Below are positions 1-7,104 of a stretch of 12,746 nt of DNA, in pieces. How positions within the stretch are numbered: the first letter of the stretch is position 1; the number at the start of each line of letters is the position of its first letter. Source of the DNA: Nitrososphaeraceae archaeon (GTDB taxonomy: Archaea > Thermoproteota > Nitrososphaeria > Nitrososphaerales > Nitrososphaeraceae); NCBI GenBank assembly GCA_030038695.1, contig JASHSN010000312.1:1-12746 (forward strand), written 5' to 3'. The position numbers and the translations under genes were made by a program. The notes beneath the pieces were generated by a model. It searched no databases. It was given only the letters and a program-made list of their open reading frames with translations, and was not told the origin of the DNA.

Positions 1-323
1 AAATCTTCTGCATCAATGTCAAAAATTAGATCTGCCCCTAACCACTGTTTTTCCTTCATGGAATAAGTAGGAAATCTGTAATATGCATTGGAACAATAGA
101 AATCTGTAGGAACATCGCGTACTAAAGTAGCAATTAGATCGCCTTTATTTCTAAATGATAAATGTCTGATCATTCCTGATCCAAACGGAACGTATCCGAA
201 TTCATGTTGTTCTAGATGCTCAGGTGTCTCAAGCAGATTAATGTGATTAAAGTAATATTCTCTAAACGCGCCTTTGACGACCGTTATGCTTTCATTCTCT
301 ATTGATTTATTTCTGCCAATCAA
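1..323 (-). CDS. priS: DNA primase small (catalytic) subunit PriS, N-terminal part, cut by window edge
   Basis: This is the catalytic subunit of the archaeal/eukaryotic primase, which makes the RNA or RNA/DNA primers for replication together with PriL. About 107 residues are visible; the rest lies beyond base 1. Family landmarks I can read are FREYYFN (about 20-26), HEFGY (40-44), MIRHLSF (51-57), YCSNAYYRFP (76-85) and, next to the edge, KQWLGADLIFDIDAED. The last contains the DxD pair (D102, D104) that supplies the first two catalytic carboxylates in this family. No ATG lies in frame between the upstream stop and the conserved region. I therefore chose TTG at 323, eight bases after the priL stop. 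The short spacing says the two primase subunits are co-transcribed, priL first. The family call is secure; the exact start is less so. Confidence 0.93.
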   Translation of the reverse strand, partial: MIGRNKSIENESITVVKGAFREYYFNHINLLETPEHLEQHEFGYVPFGSGMIRHLSFRNKGDLIATLVRDVPTDFYCSNAYYRFPTYSMKEKQWLGADLIFDIDAED

Positions 324-331
324 TTTGACGA

Positions 332-1366
332 CTAGGCTGATTCCTTCTTCGGCGTCGTCGGTTTGCCAAATTGAATTGGGTTTGTTATCCCATTACATTG
401 TTCGGTTGCAAAGCAAAGATTTTGATTTAACAATTTCTGGCAAGAAGGAACTGAGTATTTTGTGCCGCTTCCCCTAAGTCCTGCGAGGTGCTCGATCTGG
501 TATCTTGTAACTTTTTCATTATAATCAGGGGCGTTATGGAACAACGTAATTATTTCCTCGATACTCTTTCCAATTGCGAGTGCAAAAGTTGCAAGCATCA
601 ATCTAGCAGAGTGTGAAAGATTTTCGCCTTTGTTCATTCCTTCCAGAGCATGTTTGATGCATGGAGGATACTCTTGAATCTTGTATTTTTGATATTGATA
701 ATGAGGTGCTAATTGCACCTTTAATTCATCGACTTTGGTTTTGATGGCCTGAGGCAGTGTTGAGAGGGTCATCGATTTAACCTTGTCGTAGATGAGCTGA
801 CCAAGTTCGCTTCTAATTAGTCTTACAGTCTCATCCGCATCTAGATACACGAAACCATTATAGACCAACCTGTTGATTAATTTCCATTCTTGTTCATGAA
901 AGTGGGAAGCTCTCATTAAATAATCTGTAATTTTAACTTTAAACAATTGACTGTTATTTTCACTAACTTCAACATTGACTTTAAATAACTCTCTAAATAC
1001 AGTCGATAGAATTAATCGTTTCTTTTGTTCATTTTTCTCCCTTATTAGGTCTTCACTAAGGAATTTCTCTGCTCTCCTAGCTTCGAAAAGCGAATGCTTC
1101 CTCAAGACACCCTCCGTTCCAATTGATTTGACTATTATTAGCGTCACCAAAAAAGTAAGAATTTCAATTTCGTACCTGTCCAGTCTTTCATCAGGCAGCC
1201 CTTTCGCCACTTCTCTCTCTAACCTATGAGCTGCTCTGTCTATAATATGCTTCATTTCGGGTCTGTTAAATTCTTGAATATCAAAATGAGTTTCTCTGAC
1301 ATAGTCAGAGGCTTCGTTCAAGAAGGGATACTTTGCGAGATCTCCCGTTCCAATTCTTATAGACAA
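332..1366 (-). CDS. priL: DNA primase large subunit PriL (Fe-S)
   Basis: This is the regulatory primase subunit, which binds PriS and helps initiate primer synthesis. The N-terminal signature DLAKYPFLNEASDYVRE begins a mainly helical domain. The C-terminal domain has the four cysteines that bind a 4Fe-4S cluster in this family: one in PPCIKH, then the group PSC, LC and QC near the C-terminus (C257, C330, C339, C345 if numbered from the GTG at 1429). The frame stays open up to GTG 1429, which would give 365 residues. That codon lies only about five bases from a TATA-like element and adds a non-conserved Cys-containing leader. TTG at 1366 gives 344 residues starting MSIRIGTGDLAKYPF, and a TATA-like box (1396-1405) is well placed for a leaderless message. 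I favour TTG, while the longer form remains possible. priS follows after eight bases; nfo diverges. Confidence 0.93.
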   Translation of the reverse strand: MSIRIGTGDLAKYPFLNEASDYVRETHFDIQEFNRPEMKHIIDRAAHRLEREVAKGLPDERLDRYEIEILTFLVTLIIVKSIGTEGVLRKHSLFEARRAEKFLSEDLIREKNEQKKRLILSTVFRELFKVNVEVSENNSQLFKVKITDYLMRASHFHEQEWKLINRLVYNGFVYLDADETVRLIRSELGQLIYDKVKSMTLSTLPQAIKTKVDELKVQLAPHYQYQKYKIQEYPPCIKHALEGMNKGENLSHSARLMLATFALAIGKSIEEIITLFHNAPDYNEKVTRYQIEHLAGLRGSGTKYSVPSCQKLLNQNLCFATEQCNGITNPIQFGKPTTPKKESA

Positions 1367-1395
1367 TATTCGATAAGATCTTATCAGCGTACTAA

Positions 1396-1405
1396 CATAA
1401 AAATT
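1396..1405 (-). promoter_or_regulatory. TATA-like box of the priL-priS operon
   Basis: The minus strand reads AATTTTTATG, centred about 34 bases upstream of TTG 1366. That spacing fits a transcript starting about eight bases before the TTG. A second TATA-like element (1434-1442) could also serve this strand, but with a longer leader. Confidence 0.45.
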
Positions 1406-1433
1406 GCATGCATTTCGACATCGTGCCACAGAA

Positions 1434-1442
1434 TTTTTAAAT
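1434..1442 (+). promoter_or_regulatory. TATA box of nfo
   Basis: TTTTTAAAT is centred 34 bases upstream of the nfo ATG at 1472 and predicts a leader of about eight bases. Its near-palindromic core also reads as a TATA element on the minus strand, so it may contribute to priL transcription. Confidence 0.5.
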
Positions 1443-1471
1443 GTAAGTCATTTGGGTGAGTCCCATATCAA

Positions 1472-2353
1472 ATGACTATTCGAATAGGCTTCCATGTCTC
1501 TATTGCCGGTGGCATTTCAAATTCAGTTGACAATGCATCAAAGATGGGATGTGGTGCATTTCAAATATTTAGTAGAAATCCACGCGGGTGGGCTACAAAG
1601 CCACTTGTAGAAGACGATATAAAGAATTTTCAAACTAAATTAGCCAAAAGCTCGATATCACGGGATTCAGTATTGGTACATATGCCCTATCTCCCTAACT
1701 TGGCATCTCCAGATGGCGAATTGTATAGAAAATCAGTTGATACACTTGCAGCCGAGATGCATAGGTGTGGTCTGTTAGGAATATCATATCTTGTAATTCA
1801 CCTTGGAAGTCATCTTGGAAAGGGAACTGAGAATGGTATAAATCAACTAGTGAAGGGTTGTAAATATGCCGTTGAAGACTCTCTTCGTAGGCAAAAGAAA
1901 AAAACCTTAGTTCAAATACTACTTGAAAATATGGCAGGTCAAAAAAATAGCCTGGGTAGCAAGTTTGAAGAGATTAGGCTAATACTTGATAAGCTAAATG
2001 ACGATGGAACCTTCGGAGTTTGTTTAGATACTTGTCATGCATTTGCTGCGGGCTATGACTTGCGGAAAAAAGAAGATGTTGAAAAAATGGTAGATCATTT
2101 TTACTCAAGCGTAGGAAGTAATGAGTTGAAGGCAATACATTTGAACGATTCGAAAGGTGATCTAAACTCCAAAGTGGATCGTCATGAACATATCGGGCTT
2201 GGAAAAATAGGAAATACTGGATTTGAAGCACTACTAAACCACAAGTCACTCATGAGTTTGCCCATGATAATGGAAACCCCAGTGGATGATACTAGACATG
2301 ATATAGACAATTTAAGGGTAGTGTTACAGCTTGCCAAGAGAATGAGAGGTTAG
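1472..2353 (+). CDS. nfo: Endonuclease IV (AP endonuclease, Nfo family)
   Basis: This enzyme cleaves DNA 5' to abasic sites and removes 3'-blocking groups in base-excision repair, using a trinuclear Zn centre in a TIM barrel. All nine metal ligands of the family can be placed: H70 (HMPYLPN), H110 (VIHLGSH), E152 (LLENMAG), D186 and H189 (CLDTCH), H223 (AIHLND), D236 and H238 (VDRHEHIG), and E268 (METPVD). The N-terminal GFHVSIAGG and the QIFSRNPRGW loop are also typical. At 293 residues it is full length and shows no disruption. The ATG lies at the usual leaderless distance from a TATA box. It diverges from the primase operon, and glyS follows after 83 bases with its own promoter. Confidence 0.96.
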   Translation: MTIRIGFHVSIAGGISNSVDNASKMGCGAFQIFSRNPRGWATKPLVEDDIKNFQTKLAKSSISRDSVLVHMPYLPNLASPDGELYRKSVDTLAAEMHRCGLLGISYLVIHLGSHLGKGTENGINQLVKGCKYAVEDSLRRQKKKTLVQILLENMAGQKNSLGSKFEEIRLILDKLNDDGTFGVCLDTCHAFAAGYDLRKKEDVEKMVDHFYSSVGSNELKAIHLNDSKGDLNSKVDRHEHIGLGKIGNTGFEALLNHKSLMSLPMIMETPVDDTRHDIDNLRVVLQLAKRMRG

Positions 2354-2404
2354 TCCTGTACTAGAGTACCACGAAAACTTTCCTGATGTCTGGTGGACAA
2401 CAAA

Positions 2405-2410
2405 TTTAAA
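2405..2410 (+). promoter_or_regulatory. TATA box of glyS
   Basis: TTTAAA is centred about 29 bases before the glyS ATG, so the predicted transcript begins within a few bases of the start codon. This argues for independent, leaderless transcription rather than read-through from nfo alone. Confidence 0.5.
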
Positions 2411-2436
2411 GCATATCATTAGGTTCTTGGTAAGAA

Positions 2437-3912
2437 ATGAGTAATTACGAATTCATTATGAAACTCGCTCTCGAAAGAGGGTTTTATTTTCCAAGTTGTG
2501 AGATCTATGCTGATGCTCCAGCAGGCTTTTGGGAATATGGTCCTAGGGGGGTTAGTATAAAAAACAAGTTCATTGACCTATGGCGAAAAGAACTTGTGAG
2601 ACGTGATAGTATGATGGAAATCGACGGGTCTCAAATTATGAGCAAGAGCGTTTTTGTAGCTTCTGGACATATAGGTAATTTTACGGATCCTATCATAAAA
2701 TGCAAAAAGTGCAATTCTACTTTTAGAGCGGACAGATATATCAGTGAAAAAACAGGTGAAAATGTGTCGGAACGAGCGTTAGACGAGGAGATATCTCAAC
2801 TTATCACGAAATACGAACTCAAATGTCAGAACTGTGACGGAGATTTCGGGGATGTAACCAGATTCAATATGATGTTCAGGGTAGGAATAGGCCCAGCTGC
2901 AGAGGAAGCATATCTCAGGCCCGAGACCTGCCAGACAATATTTGTAGATTTTGCTAGAGTATTCAAAACAATGCGGGGGAAACTTCCATTGGGCATAGCC
3001 CAGATTGGCAAGAGTTTCAGAAACGAAATAGCGCCACGGCAGAGTCTATTAAGGCTTCGCGAATTCTATCAGGCTGAGATTGAAGTATTCTGTAATCCCA
3101 GCAAATTAGATGATTTGCCTAGGTTTGAACAGGTTAAAAATACCGTTCTAAATATTTATGAAGAACGCGAGACAGTGACTCAAGTAAAGGCCGGAGAAGC
3201 TGTTCAAGAAGGGATTTTGCCGAACAGATTAGTAGGGTATTATTTGTCTCTTCTGAACGAATTTTACTCTAAAACCGGGATAGACATGAAGCGAACGCGG
3301 TTTAGACGGCTCTCTGATACAGAAAAAGCTTTCTACGCCTCTATCGCATTCGATTTTGAAGTAGAGACAAGTATCGGATGGCTGGAACTTGTGGCGTGCA
3401 ATTATAGATCCGATTATGACCTGAAAGGACATTCTGCAACAAGCAAGCAAAATCTTGAGGTGATTGATCCATTAGACCAGTCAAAGGTTTTGCCTCACGT
3501 CTTTGAACTTTCTATGGGAATTGATCGAAGCCTTTACACTATATTGGAACATAGTTACTTTCAGGACTTCGAACATGATAACAGAATTGTATTGAAGCTT
3601 AAACCATATCTCGCTCCTGTCTCAGTAGGGGTACTTCCACTGATGAATAAAGATGGACTGGCGGAAAAGGCAGAGGGAATTTTTGCAGATCTTAAACAAG
3701 ACTTTGACACCTTTTTGGACGTGTCAGGATCAATAGGTAGGAGATATAGACGGCTTGAAGAAATTGGAACTCCATTTGCAGTCACAATTGATAAAATCAC
3801 AATGCAGAATGATACTGTCACTATCAGAGATAGGGATTCAATGCAGCAGAAGCGAATCCCGGTATCTGAGCTAAGTAATTTTTTTCACTGCGCTCTGCAG
3901 GATTCGAAATAA
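2437..3912 (+). CDS. glyS: Glycyl-tRNA synthetase, archaeal/eukaryotic dimeric type
   Basis: This is a class II synthetase that charges tRNA-Gly with glycine in the cytoplasm. Visible parts, in order: N-terminal catalytic signature FWEYGPRGVSIKNKF (31-45); an inserted zinc-ribbon-like segment with two CxxC pairs (C89/C92 and C130/C133); RPETCQTIFVDF (161-172); motif 2, QIGKSFRNEIAPRQSLLRLR (189-208) followed by EFYQAEIE; motif 3, ELSMGIDRSLYTILEHSY, near 358-375; then the C-terminal anticodon-binding domain (about 395-485, with VGVLPL and GSIGRRYRRLEEIGTPF). The length of 491 residues fits a single-chain archaeal enzyme, not the bacterial alpha/beta form. The ATG sits right after a TATA-set transcription start. 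I see no defect in the frame. Confidence 0.97.
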   Translation: MSNYEFIMKLALERGFYFPSCEIYADAPAGFWEYGPRGVSIKNKFIDLWRKELVRRDSMMEIDGSQIMSKSVFVASGHIGNFTDPIIKCKKCNSTFRADRYISEKTGENVSERALDEEISQLITKYELKCQNCDGDFGDVTRFNMMFRVGIGPAAEEAYLRPETCQTIFVDFARVFKTMRGKLPLGIAQIGKSFRNEIAPRQSLLRLREFYQAEIEVFCNPSKLDDLPRFEQVKNTVLNIYEERETVTQVKAGEAVQEGILPNRLVGYYLSLLNEFYSKTGIDMKRTRFRRLSDTEKAFYASIAFDFEVETSIGWLELVACNYRSDYDLKGHSATSKQNLEVIDPLDQSKVLPHVFELSMGIDRSLYTILEHSYFQDFEHDNRIVLKLKPYLAPVSVGVLPLMNKDGLAEKAEGIFADLKQDFDTFLDVSGSIGRRYRRLEEIGTPFAVTIDKITMQNDTVTIRDRDSMQQKRIPVSELSNFFHCALQDSK

Positions 3913-3968
3913 ATAGCTACAGTACATGGATAACTCTAGGTTGGAATGGCATAACTTCATGTGTTCCA

Positions 3969-3992
3969 GCACGAAGTTTTTTATCTTCGGGC
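3969..3992 (+). other. Hairpin in the glyS 3' region
   Basis: GCACGAAG (3969-3976) and CTTCGGGC (3985-3992) can pair over eight positions with one mismatch around a T-rich eight-base loop. It lies 57 bases after the glyS stop and upstream of the next promoter. It may be a 3'-UTR or termination element. The interval 3913-4050 contains no other feature I can support. Confidence 0.3.
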
Positions 3993-4051
3993 ACGGGCGT
4001 ATAGAAGCGCAGAAATCTATGTACGACCGTGAGGTACTTTTTACTAAATAA

Positions 4052-4059
4052 TTTAAAAA
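4052..4059 (+). promoter_or_regulatory. TATA box of the zinc-finger gene at 4091
   Basis: TTTAAAAA is centred about 36 bases upstream of TTG 4091, predicting a leader of about ten bases. This supports the TTG as the start and an independent transcript. Confidence 0.45.
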
Positions 4060-4090
4060 GATATTCCATCGTAATAACATATTAAGCATA

Positions 4091-4507
4091 TTGAGCGAAA
4101 ACAGGAGAGCCCGAAAGATTGAAGAGAAAAAAACTGTCTTAAACGAGAATGATATCCTACCACGGGAGAAATGGCTTGTCGAATTTATCAATTCTAGGTC
4201 CAGAGGAACTCAGCAAGAGTCATTTGTCAGACAATTCCGTGCGCCAGGTTTTTATGAAGCATACGATATGGTTACGACCTATGCAGAGAAATCAAATCTT
4301 GATATTCTATGGTTCAAAGAAAAAAGAAGGTGTGGAGATTACGCGAACGGTGATTTCCTTAATTTGGAATCATATTGTACTTACTGTAATAAAAAAATTG
4401 ATAATCTCGATCCTCTGCCATGCGCAAAAGGAAATTGTAGCGCAGAATTCTGTTCTAAAGACTGTGCGTTAAATCATCATTTTATGCGACACCTGAGACC
4501 TAATTAG
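4091..4507 (+). CDS. Small zinc-finger protein, HIT/MYND-like C-terminus
   Basis: The protein has 138 residues starting at TTG. The first 90 residues are charged, probably helical, and not recognised. The C-terminal 45 residues form a dense metal-binding module: C96-x2-C99, then C111, C116, C121 and C125, followed by H129, H130 and H134. The stretch EFCSKDCALNHHFMRH resembles the second half of HIT or MYND fingers, and the overall spacing is also reminiscent of AN1 fingers without matching either exactly. Two zinc ions are likely. The role is unknown; such modules usually bind proteins. It stands alone between glyS and a convergent methyltransferase and has its own TATA-like box. Confidence 0.82.
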   Translation: MSENRRARKIEEKKTVLNENDILPREKWLVEFINSRSRGTQQESFVRQFRAPGFYEAYDMVTTYAEKSNLDILWFKEKRRCGDYANGDFLNLESYCTYCNKKIDNLDPLPCAKGNCSAEFCSKDCALNHHFMRHLRPN

Positions 4508-4523
4508 AAATGCTCATTATAGC

Positions 4524-4534
4524 TTGTTTTTCTT
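4524..4534 (+). terminator. Oligo-T terminator candidate
   Basis: A TTTTT run (4527-4531) flanked by more T residues lies 20 bases after the zinc-finger gene stop, in the convergent gap before the methyltransferase. Archaeal RNA polymerase commonly terminates at such T tracts without a hairpin. Confidence 0.35.
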
Positions 4535-4570
4535 CGTTCAAATCAATGACTAAGATAAGCAAACATTAAT

Positions 4571-5200
4571 TCACAATTCATGATGCCCTTTGACTAGATC
4601 CAAAGTCACTATTCTTATTCTTTCAGGATCGCCCATGAATTGGGTTAAGCACCTGGTGGAGTACTCATGGGGAGCTCTGTCTATGCAATCTCTTATCGTA
4701 AATCCTATGGATCGAAACACTCCTGATAGCCAATTAACCCAATTGTAGTATGCTTCATCTTCAATGGGTTCAAGGAGATCATTAGTTATCTCGGTAACGA
4801 GGCGTAGTAATCCGCCAGTCTTTAATTTTGAATACACGGTTTCATAGAATGATTGCCATCTCTTCTGATTTGGCTTGTCAATAAACTCAGGATCTGGAAG
4901 TACATCGAGAATTTGATCAATAGTGCCATCCGGGAACATGGGGAGAACCTCCTCAAAAGACGCGTTCAATAAAATAACATTTTCGTTAATTTTGAGGTGT
5001 CCTTCTGCAACTTCAAACTGTTTCCTGTCTAACTCGATTCCAACGTATGTGGGAGTTGTAATGTTAGTTTTTAATTTGATATCGGAACCTTTCTCTACGA
5101 ATTTTTTTAGGAGTCGACCATCACCCATTCCAAATTCGACTATCACTTTTGAGGATCCGTTCAAAGATAAGCTTAACTTCATTAGTTTATCTGATGACAT
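4571..5200 (-). CDS. SAM-dependent methyltransferase, TrmB-like
   Basis: This is a Rossmann-fold methyltransferase of 209 residues. Motif I is VEFGMGDGRLLKKF (21-34), the acidic ribose-binding residue follows in GIELDR (54-59), and a later segment is LDVLPDPEFIDKPNQKRW (98-115). That segment matches the place where TrmB-type tRNA (guanine-N7) methyltransferases have PDPWxKxRxxKRR. The end (STRCLTQFMGDPERI, 181-195) resembles the C-terminal T-x-K-F region of the same fold. The N-terminus is shorter than in bacterial TrmB, and the PDPW core is altered, so I would not assign m7G46 activity. It follows the MIP18-PqqD gene by 45 bases on the same strand and may be co-transcribed. A weak TATA-like AATTTAT just upstream leaves room for its own promoter. 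Confidence 0.8.
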   Translation of the reverse strand: MSSDKLMKLSLSLNGSSKVIVEFGMGDGRLLKKFVEKGSDIKLKTNITTPTYVGIELDRKQFEVAEGHLKINENVILLNASFEEVLPMFPDGTIDQILDVLPDPEFIDKPNQKRWQSFYETVYSKLKTGGLLRLVTEITNDLLEPIEDEAYYNWVNWLSGVFRSIGFTIRDCIDRAPHEYSTRCLTQFMGDPERIRIVTLDLVKGHHEL

Positions 5201-5245
5201 GCATGACAGGAGAGGTGGATAAATTTTCTTGTGTCCTTAGCCTTG

Positions 5246-5848
5246 TCAAGATCTGAGTAGTTCTCCTTCAAGAAGCTGCTGAACTAGCTGTACTACTTCT
5301 TGTTCGACCTGTTCCCTCGGCAAAGCAAGCTTACCTGAAAACTGATCTGTGAGCTCATTAATTGTTTTTGTGCCGTCACAACTCTCCCAAAAATCTACTA
5401 TCGCATGATTTACCATAAATCCTTGTTCTCTCTCATTCAAGAGTGCAAGAGATCCATCCTTCTGCTTAGTTAGTCTGCCTCTCTTTAAGGGTTGATACTT
5501 TTCATAGTCTACTTGGAATCGCAGCTTAGGCTTGCCAAATCCCATTTTCTCACGAGCAACAGGATCCATCTTCTCGATACTCCAAGGGGGATCCCATACT
5601 ATATGCACATCGATGTCACCTATGCCATTAATCCTTGCCACATGCCTTTTAACATCGCTAACCAAAGTCTCATGAAGTGGACAACCTCGTGTTGTCATAG
5701 TCATCTTTATATCCACATTATTGTTTTCAGGTTTAACCTGTACGCCATATACCAGGCCGAGCTCGACTATGTTCACAGGAATCTCAGGATCCATGCACTT
5801 CCGTAGTGCAGAATATATTTGGTCCTTAGTAACTTGCGGTGCTGACAT
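5246..5848 (-). CDS. MIP18/DUF59 Fe-S assembly-type protein with PqqD-like C-terminal domain
   Basis: This 200-residue protein has two parts. Residues 1-90 form a MIP18/DUF59 domain, the family of SufT, PaaD and eukaryotic CIA2: DPEIPVNIVELGLVYGV (20-36), the reactive-cysteine motif TTRGCPLHETL with Cys56, and VWDPPWS (84-90). This family helps insert Fe-S clusters into target proteins. After a basic linker, residues about 131-198 look like a PqqD-type winged-helix fold: LALLNEREQGFMVNHAI, then WESCDGTKTINELTDQF, and a terminal helix ending VQQLLEGELL. PqqD domains usually bind peptide substrates, so the C-terminal part may recruit clients; that is inference. The ATG is five bases from the predicted transcript start. 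The TrmB-like gene follows in the same direction. Confidence 0.87.
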   Translation of the reverse strand: MSAPQVTKDQIYSALRKCMDPEIPVNIVELGLVYGVQVKPENNNVDIKMTMTTRGCPLHETLVSDVKRHVARINGIGDIDVHIVWDPPWSIEKMDPVAREKMGFGKPKLRFQVDYEKYQPLKRGRLTKQKDGSLALLNEREQGFMVNHAIVDFWESCDGTKTINELTDQFSGKLALPREQVEQEVVQLVQQLLEGELLRS

Positions 5849-5874
5849 ACACGACGGCTATTGAACACCTACGC

Positions 5875-5883
5875 GATAAATAC
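5875..5883 (-). promoter_or_regulatory. TATA box of the MIP18-PqqD gene
   Basis: The minus strand reads GTATTTATC, centred 31 bases upstream of the ATG at 5848, so the predicted leader is about five bases. Confidence 0.45.
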
Positions 5884-5919
5884 TTTCCGTACTACCATAT
5901 CTATTTCTAAACAAGAGTT

Positions 5920-6978
5920 TTAACTTAATATTTTTTTCAAGCTTTCTTCAAAAGGAGGTTGAAGAACTCCCCTTTCAGTAATAATGCTAGAGATGAATTC
6001 AGGTGGAGTTAGATCGAACGCCGGATTAAATACTCGAATTCCCTGAGGTGCAATCCTATTCCCAGCTATTTTGACGACCTCCTCTACTGGACGTTCTTCG
6101 ATAACTATGTCGCTTGGGTTACTATCCAAATCAAACGTAGAAAGCGGAGCGGCAACATGGAATGGTATTTTATGCAAATTTGCAATCGCTGCCACCTGAT
6201 ATGTTCCAATCTTGTTGAAGACGTGTCCTGTGCGTAAAACTCTGTCTGCACCAACTATAACACGTTTTATCTTGCGACTAGACATCATATATCCTGCAGC
6301 TGTGTCTGGAATTAGACTGACATCGATGCCGTCATGCTGTAATTCAAATGTGGTCAATCTTGAGCCTTGCATAACGGGGCGAGTTTCTGTAGCTATTACT
6401 CTTATGTGCTTACCAGCTTCGTTGGCTGCGCGTATGACTCCCAAAGCTGTACCATAACCCACTGTTGCTAGTGATCCAGCGTTGCAGTGTGTCAAAATCA
6501 CATCGCCTTCTTCTATCAAACAAGCACCGTTGATCCCCATCTGTCTGTTATTTTGAATATCTTCTTCAGACATTTTTAAAGCTTCTTCAAGAGTTGCCTT
6601 TTTCACAGCGACGATGTTATTTTGTTCTCTTGCCCTTTTCATAACCCGTTCGAGTGCCCATACGAGGTTGACGGCTGTAGGGCGAGTGGATCTCAAGATC
6701 TCATAAGCTTTATACATCTCTGCGAAGAGTTCTTCTAGAGTTCTTGAGTTACTACGCGTAGCTGCGAGAGCAAGTCCAAAAGCAGCTGACACTCCTATTG
6801 CAGGAGCACCTCTTACTACCATATTTTTTATAGCATTAGCAACTTGTTCGTAGTTATCAAATTTAATATACTCTAACTTGTTAGGTAATTTGGTTTGATC
6901 GATCAGAACAACCGATCCGTGTTTCCAAGCGACTGTTCGTAAAAACCCATCTTCCTTGCTGTCGCCAATATAAACCAT
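5920..6978 (-). CDS. mtnA: S-methyl-5-thioribose-1-phosphate isomerase (aIF2B-like family)
   Basis: The enzyme converts methylthioribose-1-phosphate to the ribulose form in methionine salvage from methylthioadenosine. Diagnostic blocks are present: NMVVRGAPAIGVSAAFGLAL (52-71), RPTAVNLVWAL (99-109), ILTHCNAGSLATVGYGTALG (161-180) with the catalytic Cys165, TRPVMQGSRLT (199-209), VIVGADR with the catalytic Asp245, NKIGTYQVAAIA (255-266) and IVIEERPVEEV. The length of 352 residues fits the family. The related aIF2B subunits and ribose-1,5-bisphosphate isomerases lack this combination, so mtnA is the best call, although archaeal members can act on other pentose-1-phosphates. The ATG lies about six bases after the predicted transcript start. 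Confidence 0.93.
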   Translation of the reverse strand: MVYIGDSKEDGFLRTVAWKHGSVVLIDQTKLPNKLEYIKFDNYEQVANAIKNMVVRGAPAIGVSAAFGLALAATRSNSRTLEELFAEMYKAYEILRSTRPTAVNLVWALERVMKRAREQNNIVAVKKATLEEALKMSEEDIQNNRQMGINGACLIEEGDVILTHCNAGSLATVGYGTALGVIRAANEAGKHIRVIATETRPVMQGSRLTTFELQHDGIDVSLIPDTAAGYMMSSRKIKRVIVGADRVLRTGHVFNKIGTYQVAAIANLHKIPFHVAAPLSTFDLDSNPSDIVIEERPVEEVVKIAGNRIAPQGIRVFNPAFDLTPPEFISSIITERGVLQPPFEESLKKILS

Positions 6979-7006
6979 TTATTGCAAGGAAGTGATCAAG
7001 TCAGTT

Positions 7007-7014
7007 ATTATAAA
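7007..7014 (-). promoter_or_regulatory. TATA box of mtnA
   Basis: The minus strand reads TTTATAAT, centred 32 bases upstream of the mtnA ATG. It lies in the 126-base gap after the sugar dehydrogenase, so mtnA is probably transcribed on its own. Confidence 0.55.
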
Positions 7015-7104
7015 TCTAACTTATTCCTTCTCTTGTACTTGGATATTGTATCGTGCTATATGTCAATGTTTCATAATTTATTGATACCTTTATTGATATT
7101 TTCG

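Noticed and set aside
3871..4191. Minus-strand open frame of 106 codons between glyS and the zinc-finger gene
   Set aside because: It overlaps the ends of two genes with stronger evidence; the product is Phe/Ser-rich without motifs, and no TATA box fits its start.
4521..4560. GTTCAAATC resembling a tRNA T-loop
   Set aside because: No acceptor stem, D-arm or anticodon arm can be formed around it.
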